Source: Alphaproteobacteria bacterium
GTDB lineage: Bacteria; Pseudomonadota; Alphaproteobacteria; Rhizobiales; JAKIUO01
Length of the DNA stretch: 64,000 bases
NCBI GenBank assembly: GCA_024280895.1
Contig: JAJRPI010000086.1
Coordinates: forward strand, 1-64,000
Direction: 5' to 3'
Each line of letters begins with the position of its first letter. Within the stretch, counting starts at the first letter, position 1. This document shows, piece after piece, positions 36,427-46,673 of the stretch. A program made the position numbers and the translations under genes. The notes below the pieces were generated by a model. That model had not been told where the DNA came from and made no database searches. It saw nothing but the letters and a program-made list of their open reading frames with translations.

Positions 36427-37848
36427 ATGGCCCGTGAGAAAAATAGTTTTGCCTGCCAAAGTTGCGGAGCGTCCAGTGGGCAATGGGCCGGTCGCTGCAA
36501 TGCCTGCGGGGAATGGAATACCATTGTCGAGGAAGTGTCAAAAAACAGCGGCATTGCCGGTGGGCCGTCCAAAAAGCAAGCCAAGGGGCTCACCCTTGAA
36601 CTTGAAAGCCTCGATACTGAGGTTGCCGATGTCCCTCGTCTCCTGACGGATATCGCGGAATTTGATCGGGTCACAGGTGGCGGATTGGTTCCAGGTTCTG
36701 CCATTCTGGTTGGCGGCGAACCTGGGATCGGCAAATCAACCCTTCTATTGCAGGTAGCAGCCGTGCTGGCCAACAAGGGACATCGTGCGCTCTATTTTTC
36801 GGGAGAAGAAGCAACCGCTCAGATTCGTCTGCGTGCCAAGAGACTGAAAGTGACCGATGCGCCGGTTGGTTTGGCAGCCGAGACCAATGTTGCCAATATT
36901 TTGTCGACGCTCGAAGCTGATGATCCCCCTGCCATGGTCATTATCGATAGTATTCAGACGGTGTGGTCAGATAGTCTTGACGCTGCCCCTGGTACGGTTT
37001 CGCAAGTGCGTGCCTGCTCGCAACATCTCGTACGCTACGCAAAGCGTTCGGGAGCAGTATTATTGATTGTCGGCCATGTCACCAAAGACGGGCAGATTGC
37101 TGGGCCAAAAGTTGTCGAACATATGGTCGATACGGTGCTTTATTTCGAAGGTGACAGCGGCCACCAGTTTCGAATTTTACGAGCTGTTAAAAATCGTTTT
37201 GGGGCCACTGATGAAATCGGCGTGTTCGAGATGAAAAACGAAGGCTTGGCAGAAGTTGCCAATCCGTCCGAAATGTTTCTTGGAGACCGTAATGATGACA
37301 GCCCGGGAGCTGCTGTTTTTGCTGGGATCGAAGGGTCGAGACCGGTGCTCGTCGAGATACAGGCTCTGGTTGCGGCGTCTTCCCTAGCTACCCCTAGACG
37401 GGCGGTGGTTGGTTGCGATTCTAATCGCCTTGCCATGATCATTGCTGTGTTGAGCGCCAGGTGTGGCCTCCGGTTCGGGGCTCATGATGTTTACCTTAAT
37501 GTGGCGGGCGGCTTGCGGATTACAGAACCGGCGGCAGATGTGGCGATTGCAGCTGCGCTTATTTCTGCGCTATCTGGTATCGCCCTGCCCATTGATCGTG
37601 TATTCTTTGGAGAGATATCCTTGTCAGGAGCGGTACGCAATGTGGGGCATATGGGCGCGCGTCTGAAAGAGGCACGGAAACTTGGCTTTAAATCCGCCAC
37701 AATGCCGATGCCAGTAGATGGAGAAACACCAGATAAAAAGATGTTGGTCGAAAATCTGCCGCATCTTAGTGCTTTAACAGCAAATATACTCGGGTCTGAA
37801 GGCGCAAAAACGCAAGATTCGGATGATAAAGAAACAAAAAACAGTTGA
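36427..37848 (+). CDS. radA: DNA repair protein RadA
   Basis: A protein of 473 aa. The N-terminal C4 zinc finger has CQSCG and CNACG. The RecA-like domain has Walker A GGEPGIGKSTLLLQ and the RadA-specific KNRFGATDEIGVF. The C-terminal Lon-protease-like domain lies in the last 160 residues (DVYLNVAGGLRITEPAADVA). RadA drives branch migration and helps process recombination intermediates. It follows alr by 3 bases. Confidence 0.96.
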   Translation: MAREKNSFACQSCGASSGQWAGRCNACGEWNTIVEEVSKNSGIAGGPSKKQAKGLTLELESLDTEVADVPRLLTDIAEFDRVTGGGLVPGSAILVGGEPGIGKSTLLLQVAAVLANKGHRALYFSGEEATAQIRLRAKRLKVTDAPVGLAAETNVANILSTLEADDPPAMVIIDSIQTVWSDSLDAAPGTVSQVRACSQHLVRYAKRSGAVLLIVGHVTKDGQIAGPKVVEHMVDTVLYFEGDSGHQFRILRAVKNRFGATDEIGVFEMKNEGLAEVANPSEMFLGDRNDDSPGAAVFAGIEGSRPVLVEIQALVAASSLATPRRAVVGCDSNRLAMIIAVLSARCGLRFGAHDVYLNVAGGLRITEPAADVAIAAALISALSGIALPIDRVFFGEISLSGAVRNVGHMGARLKEARKLGFKSATMPMPVDGETPDKKMLVENLPHLSALTANILGSEGAKTQDSDDKETKNS

Positions 37849-37943
37849 TAAACACTGTGATAGTATGTCCTTTACGAAGCGTGAGGGGCTTTCTATATAC
37901 ATGGTGCGAACGCTGATAAATATTGAGAGGGGCAGGGAAACAA

Positions 37944-38486
37944 ATGCCATCATTAACGGTTCTTGATTTGGTTTTGGCTTCGGTCATGCTGATATCGGGC
38001 TTTTTGGCCATGATCCGCGGATTAACACGCGAGCTGCTTTCAATTGCAGCCTGGATCGCCGCCGCTGGCGCTGCGGGTATTACTTATTTCTTCTATCAAG
38101 AGGAAATCAAGCAACTTGTGCCCATTCAACCAGAAATAGCAGCCATTGGCGGCGTATCTGCGCTGGTTTTTCTTGTCGTTCTTATTGTTGTCAGCCTATT
38201 GACGATCAAGGTCGGAGATTGGGTGCTCGATAGTAGTATTGGTGCCCTTGACCGGACCCTTGGTCTTTTGTTCGGGCTTGCACGCGGCATGATCCTGGTG
38301 GGTATTATATTCTGGTTCTTTATCAAGTTTACGGATGACAAAAGCCGTCCCGACTTCATTGAGGATGCCTATTCGCGCGATGCGATTGAATGGACCAGTG
38401 ACAAGCTGGAAAAAGTCGGTCACCGTTTTGCGGTCAAAATTATGGGTGTGCTTGGCAAAGGTGAGCCCGAGGACGAACCACAATAA
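37944..38486 (+). CDS. cvpA: CvpA family membrane protein
   Basis: A protein of 180 aa with four hydrophobic segments (TVLDLVLASVMLISGFLAMI, AAWIAAAGAAGITYFF, GVSALVFLVVLIVVSLLTI, GLARGMILVGIIFWFF) and the family's RGLTRELLSI and LDRTLGLLFGL. CvpA is named for colicin V production; its general role is in the envelope and is poorly defined. It lies directly before purF, its conserved neighbour. The ATG at 37944 follows CAGGGA; a TTG at 37923 is in frame. Confidence 0.9.
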   Translation: MPSLTVLDLVLASVMLISGFLAMIRGLTRELLSIAAWIAAAGAAGITYFFYQEEIKQLVPIQPEIAAIGGVSALVFLVVLIVVSLLTIKVGDWVLDSSIGALDRTLGLLFGLARGMILVGIIFWFFIKFTDDKSRPDFIEDAYSRDAIEWTSDKLEKVGHRFAVKIMGVLGKGEPEDEPQ

Positions 38487-38593
38487 ACTGTGGATCATCA
38501 AAATAGGCTAAAGTGTCGCGATTCTTGGGTCTCGCCATAAATTCTGGACTGTGCTAAGAATTCGACTTCATTGGTCACGCAGAGGATGCTTGC

Positions 38594-40105
38594 ATGTCAC
38601 ATCTTTTTGAAGATAACGGGGCTGGGCAAGCCGCTATGGCAATAGACCGTCATTCGCAATCTTTCATTGATGACGACAAGCTGCATGAAGAATGTGGGGT
38701 GTTTGGCATTTTCGATCATGATGATGCCGCCGCCTTTACGACGCTGGGGCTACATGCGCTGCAGCACCGTGGTCAAGAAGCTGCCGGCATCATAACTTTT
38801 GATGGTAAAAGATTTATATCAGAGCGACATCTTGGCAAAGTCGGTGATCATTTCACCTCTTCAAAAGTCATTAAAAAACTGGTTGGCAGAACAGCAATAG
38901 GTCATGTGCGCTATTCGACCACCGGCGATACCATCTTACAAAACACCCAGCCGCTTTATGCAGACCTTGCGACAGGCGGTTTTGCTATTTGCCATAATGG
39001 CAATCTCACCAATGCCATCACTTTGCGCGAAGAACTGATCAAGGACGGGGCCATTTGCCAAACGACCTCGGATACAGAGGTCTTGTTGCATCTTGTCGCC
39101 CGCAGTCGCGAACGCAAGTTCATTGATAAATTCATTGAGGCCCTGAAACAGATTGAGGGCGCTTACGCCTTTGTGGGGCTTACCAATAAAAAGCTGATTG
39201 GCGCGCGTGACCCCTATGGCATTCGGCCACTGGTACTTGGCAAACAGGGTAACTCTTACGTACTGGCATCTGAAACCTGCGCCCTCAATATGATTGACGC
39301 CGAGTTCGTGCGTGAGATTGAAAATGGCGAAGTGGTGATTATCACCAAAGATGGCATCCAGTCCTATAAACCGTTTGGCAAGACAAAATCACGACCTTGT
39401 ATTTTTGAGTATATTTATTTTGCGCGCCCCGATTCAGTTGTCGGTGGGCATTGCGTATATGATGTTCGTAAAAAAATGGGCGCCGAGTTGGCAAATGAAT
39501 CGAGCGTAGAGGCGGATGTGGTGATCGCTGTTCCAGATAGCGGTCTTCCCGCAGCGATTGGGTATGCTCAAAAATCCGATATACCGTTTGAACTTGGTAT
39601 TATTCGCAATCACTATGTCGGGCGCACCTTTATTGAACCAGCTCAGAAAATTCGCGAACTTGGAGTGCGCTTGAAACATAGTGCCAACTGTCACTCTATC
39701 GCTGGCAAGCGCATCATATTGGTGGATGACAGTATTGTACGCGGTACGACCAGCATGAAAATCGTCAAAATGATGTATGAAGCTGGGGCCAAAGAAGTTC
39801 ATATGCGGATATCCAGTCCGCCAATTACCCATCCTGATTTCTATGGAATTGATACGCCCCGGCGTTCTTCTTTGATTGCAGCGGGAAGAACAGTTGACGA
39901 GATAAACGAGTTTATCGGCGCAGACAGCCTGGCCTTTTTGTCCATTGAGGGCATATACAAGGCCATGGGGCACAAGAGCAGAAATAGCGAAAACCCACAA
40001 TTTACCGACCATTGTTTTACGGGAGATTACCCCACTAGATTACTGGATCGTTCGGGTCAAGCCATTGATAAACAACTATCATTATTGGTTGAAGAGAGCG
40101 TTTGA
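38594..40105 (+). CDS. purF: amidophosphoribosyltransferase
   Basis: A protein of 503 aa that makes phosphoribosylamine, the first step of purine synthesis. A 33-residue propeptide precedes the catalytic Cys34 (ECGVFGIFDHDDAAA), which would be exposed by self-cleavage. Glutaminase motifs include HRGQEAAGI and GHVRYSTTG. The PRPP site is IILVDDSIVRGTTS in the type I phosphoribosyltransferase domain. AGAGGA precedes the ATG. Confidence 0.96.
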   Translation: MSHLFEDNGAGQAAMAIDRHSQSFIDDDKLHEECGVFGIFDHDDAAAFTTLGLHALQHRGQEAAGIITFDGKRFISERHLGKVGDHFTSSKVIKKLVGRTAIGHVRYSTTGDTILQNTQPLYADLATGGFAICHNGNLTNAITLREELIKDGAICQTTSDTEVLLHLVARSRERKFIDKFIEALKQIEGAYAFVGLTNKKLIGARDPYGIRPLVLGKQGNSYVLASETCALNMIDAEFVREIENGEVVIITKDGIQSYKPFGKTKSRPCIFEYIYFARPDSVVGGHCVYDVRKKMGAELANESSVEADVVIAVPDSGLPAAIGYAQKSDIPFELGIIRNHYVGRTFIEPAQKIRELGVRLKHSANCHSIAGKRIILVDDSIVRGTTSMKIVKMMYEAGAKEVHMRISSPPITHPDFYGIDTPRRSSLIAAGRTVDEINEFIGADSLAFLSIEGIYKAMGHKSRNSENPQFTDHCFTGDYPTRLLDRSGQAIDKQLSLLVEESV

Positions 40106-40262
40106 CCCGATTTTCACATGGTCTTTCATTTTTATCTGGACTATGATCTGATTAAATCTATCTATACTGATTAAGTTCGGTTTGAAATAATGCTGCCTAA
40201 TTTGGCTACTATAACATTTCTATAACGTCCCAATCTTCTGGTTTGATGCTGGAGATGACAAC

Positions 40263-40299
40263 ATGTGCTAATACGAGGATAGGCTTGTTTAGCGCACAT
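40263..40299 (+). promoter_or_regulatory. stem-loop just before the ribosome-binding site of the 40314 gene
   Basis: ATGTGCTAA (40263-40271) can pair with TTAGC-gc-ACAT (40289-40299): nine base pairs with a two-base bulge and a 17-base loop. The Shine-Dalgarno AAGGAG (40301-40306) follows at once. A structure this close could affect ribosome access to the GTG start. The rest of the 208-base purF gap shows nothing clear. Confidence 0.35.
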
Positions 40300-40313
40300 T
40301 AAGGAGAATAATT

Positions 40314-41447
40314 GTGTCTAGATCGAACGTTGCCTTCCTTGTGGCCGCCGGCCTTACAATGGCAATAACGGGTATTGCCCATGCGAGCAAAATTCATACG
40401 GGTGGCGCGCGCGGTGCTTATAATGGGGACTTTTGTCCGCCATTGGCAAAAGAGCTTGAAACGGCAAAATTTAACTATAAATGTGCCCTCTCGCTGGGCT
40501 CCAATGATAATATTGGCAAAGTAAAAGCTAATCCTGATGATTTGGGTTTTTCGCAATTTGACGTATTCGCCCTGAATGCCTCGAAGCAATATCCAGCTCA
40601 ACCATTTCACGTCATTCGTAATGATATCGCCCGTGAATGTCTGTTTATGGTGACAAAGAACAAAGAACTTTTGAGTTTTGGTGATGTAGCAGCGCGCGCC
40701 GCCGATTTGCACTTTGTATTGCCGCCACAAGGTAGCGGTAGTGCCTCGACATTTGATTATCTGCGCCGCATCGATCCAGAAGGACTGGGACGCGCGCTTG
40801 ATGTGACTTATGCAGAAAGCACCGATATTGCCTTGAAGAAGGCGCTGGCAGGTGACAGTAAATCGGTTGCCCTGTTTGTCCAGTTTCCTGACCCTAATAA
40901 TGATCGCTTCAAATTGATTGCCAAGGAAAAGGGTCTGTTCATTCCCGTCATTGATCGTAATATTTTACGCCAGACAATCGATGATCAGAAGGTCTATTTC
41001 GCGCAGGAAACAGATGTTAGCAATGGCAAATTTTGGAAAAAAGGCGCTAAGGTAACCACCGCTTGTACACCAATGGTGATCTTTACGGGTAACCCGAAAT
41101 TGATGACCGACAATGATCAAAAACTTGATCACAAGGACATGATCAGTACGGTCAATGATATTCCTGCGGAAAAATTATTGCCCAAGCAGGGTTTCTTCAA
41201 AAAAATGTGGTCTAAAACCAGAGCTCTTTCTGCGGATGCCGTGGATAAAATGATGGTGGCTTCCGAAAAAGCGCGTGAAAAAGCAGCGCCCATGCTCGAA
41301 AAGGCCAAGGAAAAAGCCCTCGAATTAAAGGAAAAAGCAGCTCCCATGCTGGAAACAGCCAAAGAAAAAGCTAAAGAGCTTGGCGAAAAAGCCATGGATA
41401 AGGCCAAAGACCTTGGTGAAGCGGCAAAAGAAAAAATGCAGCAATAA
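40314..41447 (+). CDS. secreted binding-protein-like protein with an 18-residue repeat helical tail
   Basis: A protein of 377 aa beginning at GTG with AAGGAG seven bases upstream. A signal peptide (cleavage likely after IAHA) precedes a domain of about 280 residues. Its TGGARGAYNGDFCPPLAKEL and DLGFSQFDVFAL resemble TAXI-type periplasmic solute-binding proteins. Four cysteines in that domain could form disulphides. After a linker (FFKKMWSKTRALS) the last 72 residues are almost only Ala, Lys, Glu, Leu and Met. They hold two 18-residue repeats (EKAAPMLEKAKEKALELK and EKAAPMLETAKEKAKELG) and related shorter units, an amphipathic LEA- or apolipoprotein-like helix. No transport genes lie next to it. 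The function is unknown; the domain call is by motif resemblance only. Confidence 0.75.
   Translation: MSRSNVAFLVAAGLTMAITGIAHASKIHTGGARGAYNGDFCPPLAKELETAKFNYKCALSLGSNDNIGKVKANPDDLGFSQFDVFALNASKQYPAQPFHVIRNDIARECLFMVTKNKELLSFGDVAARAADLHFVLPPQGSGSASTFDYLRRIDPEGLGRALDVTYAESTDIALKKALAGDSKSVALFVQFPDPNNDRFKLIAKEKGLFIPVIDRNILRQTIDDQKVYFAQETDVSNGKFWKKGAKVTTACTPMVIFTGNPKLMTDNDQKLDHKDMISTVNDIPAEKLLPKQGFFKKMWSKTRALSADAVDKMMVASEKAREKAAPMLEKAKEKALELKEKAAPMLETAKEKAKELGEKAMDKAKDLGEAAKEKMQQ
41277..41384 (+). repeat. 54-base tandem repeat coding for the helical tail
   Basis: Two consecutive 54-base units encode 18-residue repeats (residues 322-339 and 340-357 of the protein starting at 40314). The protein copies differ at a few positions and the DNA at more, mostly third bases. 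This suggests selection on the helix rather than a fresh duplication. Confidence 0.7.
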
Positions 41448-41470
41448 GCTTTTACGCAAATGATGAGTTT

Positions 41471-41498
41471 AAAAGGCAGCCCACGGGCTGCCTTTTTT
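41471..41498 (+). terminator. intrinsic terminator after the 40314 gene
   Basis: AAAAGGCAGCC (41471-41481) pairs with GGCTGCCTTTT (41486-41496) around a 4-base loop, followed by further T. It lies 24 bases after the stop and separates this gene from the SDR gene, so the 40314 gene is likely a single transcription unit. Confidence 0.93.
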
Positions 41499-41572
41499 GT
41501 TTGCGGTTTTTGCTATCCATTCGAGCGCGCAATTATTATAACAGATCAAATTAATGCAAGAGAGTAATCCAC

Positions 41573-42289
41573 ATGACTGATTCCAATCCCCTCGCTGGCC
41601 GTGTGGCTCTGGTAACCGGGGCTTCTAGAGGTATTGGCGAAGCAGCGGCGCTGGCGCTTGCAAAGGCTGGGGCACATGTGGTGGCGGTTGCGCGCACCAC
41701 CGGTGGGCTAGAGGCGCTTGAAGATCAAATTCTGGGTATTGGCGGAGAGGTTACGCTAGTACCGTTTGATCTGCTGGAGCTTGATCGCATCGACGATCTG
41801 GGGGCAGAAATTTTCAAACGCTTTGAGCGCCTTGATATTCTCGTTGGGAATGCCGCTATTCTTGGTCCCTTGTCCCCTGTTGGTCATGTTAGTCCCAAGG
41901 ATTGGGGCAAAGTCATGGATCTAAATCTCAATGCCAATTGGCGCTTGCTGCGCATTTTTGATCCCTTGTTACAGCGCTCCAGTGCAGGGCGGGCTGTTTT
42001 TGTGACATCTGGTGCCGCTGCTAACAATCGGGCCTATTGGGGCCCCTACTCCACCTCCAAGGCCGCTCTTGAAGCTCTGGTTCGCACCTATGCGCAAGAA
42101 AGCAAGGCAACCAATGTGCGGGCTAATCTTTTGGACCCTGGTATTGTCCGAACTGCCATGCGGATGAAAGCGTTTCCTGGTGAAGATCCCCAGTCATTGC
42201 CAGCCCCTAGTGAGCTTGGACCCTTGTTCGTGCAGATGTGTTGTGCTGAATATGAGAAAAATGGTCACACGGAAAAATTTAGTCGTTGA
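41573..42289 (+). CDS. short-chain dehydrogenase/reductase
   Basis: A protein of 238 aa. The NAD(P)-binding motif is VTGASRGIGEAAALAL, NAAILGP replaces the usual NNAG, the catalytic serine is in VFVTSGAAA, and YSTSKAAL holds Tyr and Lys. The substrate is unknown. It follows the purF region, where rhizobial genomes also place an SDR gene. Its last 11 bases overlap the convergent hydrolase gene. Confidence 0.88.
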   Translation: MTDSNPLAGRVALVTGASRGIGEAAALALAKAGAHVVAVARTTGGLEALEDQILGIGGEVTLVPFDLLELDRIDDLGAEIFKRFERLDILVGNAAILGPLSPVGHVSPKDWGKVMDLNLNANWRLLRIFDPLLQRSSAGRAVFVTSGAAANNRAYWGPYSTSKAALEALVRTYAQESKATNVRANLLDPGIVRTAMRMKAFPGEDPQSLPAPSELGPLFVQMCCAEYEKNGHTEKFSR

Positions 42290-43079
42290 TGTTAAAATGC
42301 AATCCGTCATAGGACGGTTCGACATGATCTGGCAGTTGCTTCTTTAATTCCTCATAATCCAGATCATGGTGCATGTTGGTTAAGAAGGCTCGCTCCGGTT
42401 TGATGCGTTTGATCCATGACAGGGCTGTTTCCACATCGAAATGGGTCTTGTGTCCCTTGAAACGCAGTGCATCGATGATCCAGATTTTTGTGCCTTGCAA
42501 ATGTTGCACGGTTTCATCTGGAAACGCGTGAACATCCGTTGAATAGGTAAAATCTCCAAATCGAAACCCCAGCGACAAGATTGATCCGTGATGCTGGTTC
42601 ATGGGTAAGATATCAATGGCGCCGCCTGCACCCTCAATGGTGAAAGCCTTGTAAGGCTCGATCTCGCACGGGTTGAGAATGGGGGGATAAAAACTTCCCG
42701 GTGGACATTTGAAGCAATAGGAAAATTTTGGCACGAGATGCTCAATGACCGGGGCGCTCATATAAACATCTGTGCGTTTCTTGGTGTTAAACGCGACTTG
42801 GCGCAAATCATCGATGCCATGAGTATGATCGGCGTGTTCATGAGTATAGATCACCGCATCAATCTCACTAATTCCCGCATCAAGTAATTGCATGCGAAGA
42901 TCTGGCGAGGTGTCGACTAACACGCGGGTCGTGCCACTATTTGATGTTTTTTGTACGAGAATGGAGCAGCGCCGGCGGGTGTTTTTCGGGTTGCTGGGGT
43001 CGCAATTACCCCAGTGGCCACCTATGCGTGGTACACCGCCAGAGGCGCCGCAACCCAGTATCGTGACGCTCATACTCAT
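42279..43079 (-). CDS. metallo-beta-lactamase fold hydrolase, PhnP-like
   Basis: A protein of 266 aa. The N-terminus TILGCGASGGVPRIGG and the zinc motif YTHEHADHTHGIDD are those of the PhnP/RNase Z branch of the MBL fold. Later ligands lie around MNQHHGS and YSTDVHAFPD. CDPSNPKNTRRRCSILV matches PhnP-like phosphodiesterases. The substrate (a cyclic nucleotide or phosphate diester) is not known. The ATG at 43079 overlaps the tatD stop (ATGA), so it is the last gene of a metG-tatD-mbl unit. Confidence 0.88.
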   Translation of the reverse strand: MSMSVTILGCGASGGVPRIGGHWGNCDPSNPKNTRRRCSILVQKTSNSGTTRVLVDTSPDLRMQLLDAGISEIDAVIYTHEHADHTHGIDDLRQVAFNTKKRTDVYMSAPVIEHLVPKFSYCFKCPPGSFYPPILNPCEIEPYKAFTIEGAGGAIDILPMNQHHGSILSLGFRFGDFTYSTDVHAFPDETVQHLQGTKIWIIDALRFKGHKTHFDVETALSWIKRIKPERAFLTNMHHDLDYEELKKQLPDHVEPSYDGLHFNIND

Positions 43080-43885
43080 ATAAGAGCACTTTCGGCACGA
43101 TCTTCCAGTTTTGGTACTTTGGTGAACAATCGGTAGAAGTTCTCAGTGGTGGCGGCGGCGACTTCTTCCAGTGAGCGCTGTTGCAGGTCGGCAAGCTTTT
43201 GCGCGGTATGCACGGTAAAAGCTGGTTCATTTGTCTTGCCACGATGGGGCATGGGAGCAAGAAATGGCGCATCCGTCTCCACGAATAACCGATCGAGCGG
43301 CAAGGTTTTGGCGATGTCTTGCAGGTCCAATGAGTTTTTAAACGTCAAGACACCCGACATGGAAATATAAAGCCCCAGATCCAGCACCTCTTTGGCAAGT
43401 TGACGAGACGCTGTGAAGCAATGGATAAGAGCTGGAAAAGCGCCAATCTGCATTTCTTCTTTCAAGATCGAGACGGTGTCTTCATCGGCGTCGCGCGTAT
43501 GGATTACCAATGGTAAACCGGTCTGGCGTGCCACTTCAATATGGCGCCGAAAAACCGTTTGCTGTTCGCCGCGTGGGCTGTTGTCATAATGATAGTCCAG
43601 CCCGGCTTCACCAATTGCTACGACCTTTGGGTGTTGTGAAAGAGCGATAATCTCTTCAACCGTGATATCCAGTTCGTCTTGTGCATAGTGAGGATGAGTG
43701 CCCACCGAGCAAAAAATATTGTCATGGCTCTCAGCAATTTTGACGACCTCATCAAATTTGCGGACCTTGGTACAGATCGTTACCATTTGCTTGATATTGG
43801 CCTGCTCTGCACGGGCCAGCACATCGTTGAGTTGATCGCCAAGCTTTGGGAAATCGAGATGACAGTGGCTATCGATTAGCATCAT
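43076..43885 (-). CDS. tatD: TatD family metal-dependent DNase
   Basis: A protein of 269 aa with the TatD barrel motifs: [42 protein letters not shown] and [10 protein letters not shown], which bind two metal ions. TatD-type enzymes act as 3'-5' exonucleases on DNA or as quality-control deacylases. The start overlaps the metG stop by ATGA. An ATG one codon later is equally possible. Confidence 0.93.
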   Translation of the reverse strand: MMLIDSHCHLDFPKLGDQLNDVLARAEQANIKQMVTICTKVRKFDEVVKIAESHDNIFCSVGTHPHYAQDELDITVEEIIALSQHPKVVAIGEAGLDYHYDNSPRGEQQTVFRRHIEVARQTGLPLVIHTRDADEDTVSILKEEMQIGAFPALIHCFTASRQLAKEVLDLGLYISMSGVLTFKNSLDLQDIAKTLPLDRLFVETDAPFLAPMPHRGKTNEPAFTVHTAQKLADLQQRSLEEVAAATTENFYRLFTKVPKLEDRAESALI

Positions 43886-45432
43886 GGGCCTTCTCCCTCT
43901 GTTTCTATATAGCGGGGGAAAACCCCTTCTGGTTTGGGCAATGAAGTCCCAGCGGTTAATCTAGCAGCATCTCCCAAGGATGAAAAGCTGCGCTGATCTT
44001 GCGGAATAACCAGCAGGTCGAGCAGCTTTTGCGCCGATTGGGGCATGATCATCTGGCATAGAATTGATACATTGCGGATCACTTCAGCAGTGACATAGAG
44101 GATCGTCCCCATGCGGGCCGGGTCATCTTTTCTACGCGCCCAGGGTTCTTGCCCGGCGAAATATTTATTGGCATTGGCGACGACATCAAAAATGGCATCT
44201 AGCGCCTTGTTGATGGCTTGTTGGTCCATTTGCGCACTTGCTTTGGCATAGATTGCATCGGCTTGAGCGATGATATCGCGGTCTTCGCTGGTGAGCTCTC
44301 CAGGTTGTGGAATTGCACCGTCGCAGTTCTTGGCGATCATTGACAAGGAGCGTTGGGCCAGATTGCCAAGGTCATTGGCAAGGTCTGCATTGATGCGATT
44401 AACAATGGCTTCATGGCTATAGCTGCCATCTTTGCCAAACGGCACCTCTCGCATGAAGAAATAGCGCATCTGATCAAGGCCGTATTGCTCAATCATGGTA
44501 AAGGGATCGACGACATTGCCCACCGATTTAGACATTTTTTCACCCTTGTTGGTCAAGAAACCATGGGCAAAAACCCGTTTGGGCAAAGGTAATCCTGCTG
44601 ACATCAAAAAGGCGGGCCAGTAGACACCATGAAAGCGCACAATGTCCTTGCCGATCATATGGATATTGGCGGGCCAAAAATGTCGCCGTTCATTATCGTC
44701 CGGCCATCCTGTTGCCGTCACATAATTGGTCAAGGCGTCAACCCAGACATACATGACATGATCATCATCGCCTGGAACTGGTATACCCCAGTCAAATGTG
44801 GTGCGTGATATGGAAAGATCGCGTAGGCCAGATTGCACAAAACTTGTCACCTCGTTACGCCGCGCATCTGGACCGATGAAATCGGGGTGGTCACTATAGT
44901 GCTTTAACAAAGGCTCTTCATAGGCTGACAATTTGAAAAAATAGCTTTCTTCTTCCATCCATTCGACGGGGGAGCCAAGAGGTTCGCGGCGCACCCCATC
45001 ATCGCCAAGCACAGTTTCGGATTCTTCAAAATAGGCTTCTTGACGGACAGAATACCAGCCGCCATAGGTATCGAGATAAATATCGCCATTTGCTTGCATG
45101 CGGGTCCAGAGTTCCTGGCATGTTTTGCGATGGCGGTCTTCAGTGGTGCGGATGAAATCGTCATGTGAGCAATTCAGCGCTTCGACCATGTGACGAAAAA
45201 CGGCCGCGTTTTTATCTGCCAACTCGATGGTCGTGATACCTTCGCTTTGCGCCGTTTGTTGCATTTTTTGACCATGCTCATCTGTGCCGGTCAAAAAGAA
45301 TACGTCCTTGCCATCAAGACGTGCAAATCGCGCCAGAACGTCGGTTGCAATGGCTGTGTAGGCATGGCCGATATGAGGCACACCGTTTGGATAGAAGATC
45401 GGCGTGGTGATATAAAAGCTGTTATCGCTCAT
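43882..45432 (-). CDS. metG: methionyl-tRNA synthetase
   Basis: A class I synthetase of 516 aa. [20 protein letters not shown] holds the HIGH signature and [10 protein letters not shown] the KMSKS loop. The zinc-knuckle insertion lacks obvious CxxC pairs, and the C-terminal dimerisation domain of the E. coli enzyme is absent, as in many alphaproteobacteria. It charges tRNA-Met. The order holB-metG-tatD-mbl on this strand suggests an operon. Confidence 0.95.
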   Translation of the reverse strand: MSDNSFYITTPIFYPNGVPHIGHAYTAIATDVLARFARLDGKDVFFLTGTDEHGQKMQQTAQSEGITTIELADKNAAVFRHMVEALNCSHDDFIRTTEDRHRKTCQELWTRMQANGDIYLDTYGGWYSVRQEAYFEESETVLGDDGVRREPLGSPVEWMEEESYFFKLSAYEEPLLKHYSDHPDFIGPDARRNEVTSFVQSGLRDLSISRTTFDWGIPVPGDDDHVMYVWVDALTNYVTATGWPDDNERRHFWPANIHMIGKDIVRFHGVYWPAFLMSAGLPLPKRVFAHGFLTNKGEKMSKSVGNVVDPFTMIEQYGLDQMRYFFMREVPFGKDGSYSHEAIVNRINADLANDLGNLAQRSLSMIAKNCDGAIPQPGELTSEDRDIIAQADAIYAKASAQMDQQAINKALDAIFDVVANANKYFAGQEPWARRKDDPARMGTILYVTAEVIRNVSILCQMIMPQSAQKLLDLLVIPQDQRSFSSLGDAARLTAGTSLPKPEGVFPRYIETEGEGP

Positions 45433-45476
45433 ATCTGTACATTTATCCTTTTTAGGGCGGTTTTCCCCTGGTGTTT

Positions 45477-46577
45477 CTAGGATTGAGAGATTTTCAATCC
45501 GCCATTGAGGCGAGCAATCTCTTCAATATTGGCAAACAGATCGAGAATGAAATTGCCACGATCGAGATTTAGCAGATCCGTTTCTGCTTTTTTCGAAGTG
45601 ATTGTTTCCCATAGCTGTGTCCATTGTGCAAGCTTGTGTTTGTTTCCACTGTCCGCAAGAACGATCTGTTTGATCCTGTTTGAGATCTGCGTAGACAAGA
45701 GGTGCAAGAAATTATGATAGTCCTGCTCAGCAGTGCGCGCGGATAATCGCTCGGCCAGCGCGCAGATGGCTTGGGGATCCATGCGTGGTAGCAGATCAAG
45801 CATGTGCTTGATCTCGGTATAGTCGTCTAACGTTCGGCCACTGGCAAACAAAAGAGCGGCGCGCACGCTGCCATCAGCGAGTTCAAATATCACCCTGAGC
45901 TGATCGCCAGTGGGCAAAGTGATCTGTGATTGTTCGGCAATATGGTTGGTGCAAGCCCGCAATGTTGGCTCATCAAGGCCTTGCAGACGTAATTTCTGGC
46001 ACCGGGATATGATAGTTGTGGGAAGTTTGCCCTGTTCAGCAGAGATCAACAAAAACAGGCAAAATGCTGGCGGTTCCTCCAGCATTTTCAATAAAGCATT
46101 GGCGGCGTTCATATTGAGATCATCGGCGCGGTCAATAATGACCACCCGCCATTTTCCCATGCCAGCAGTATTGCCCAAAAAGCGTTGTAGCTCGCGCACA
46201 TCATCAACCGATATCTGGGTTCGGAATTTCTTCGTTTTAGCGTTCCAGCTACGACGTAGTACCAGAAGATTGGGATGCGCGTCAGAGCGTATGAGCTGCG
46301 CCCCTGTGGTTGAAAAATCGAGTATTCGCCCCGGCGAAATTTCGCTACCATTATTGTCGCCATGCGCCAGCACCATTTGAGCAAAGCGATAAGCAAGGGT
46401 CGCCTTGCCGATACCTTCCTTGCCCTGGATCAGCCAGGCATGATGAAGTTTGCCAGCACACATTGCCTCTTGGAATCCGAGATCAGCAGTTTCGTGCCCA
46501 AACAAAACGGTACTCAGCCTGGGGTGTGGGGTGCCATCCAGTTGGTCAGGATTTGGTTTTTCATGATCAACAGCCAC
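45477..46577 (-). CDS. holB: DNA polymerase III delta-prime subunit
   Basis: A clamp-loader subunit of 366 aa. [20 protein letters not shown] is a variant P-loop, and [17 protein letters not shown] and LISRCQ-like residues (ISRCQKLRL) match the delta'/gamma AAA+ family. I start it at the GTG at 46577, preceded by AAGG; an earlier in-frame GTG at 46664 would add 29 unsupported residues. It lies between tmk and metG, the common arrangement. Confidence 0.92.
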   Translation of the reverse strand: MAVDHEKPNPDQLDGTPHPRLSTVLFGHETADLGFQEAMCAGKLHHAWLIQGKEGIGKATLAYRFAQMVLAHGDNNGSEISPGRILDFSTTGAQLIRSDAHPNLLVLRRSWNAKTKKFRTQISVDDVRELQRFLGNTAGMGKWRVVIIDRADDLNMNAANALLKMLEEPPAFCLFLLISAEQGKLPTTIISRCQKLRLQGLDEPTLRACTNHIAEQSQITLPTGDQLRVIFELADGSVRAALLFASGRTLDDYTEIKHMLDLLPRMDPQAICALAERLSARTAEQDYHNFLHLLSTQISNRIKQIVLADSGNKHKLAQWTQLWETITSKKAETDLLNLDRGNFILDLFANIEEIARLNGGLKISQS

Positions 46578-46673
46578 ATGAATAGCCCTTTGTTTGAAGT
46601 CTGATGGAGGGATTGTACAACATATTGAAGATTTGGATATGCGCAACTTAGCCCTTTTTGGCACAGCCCATCG

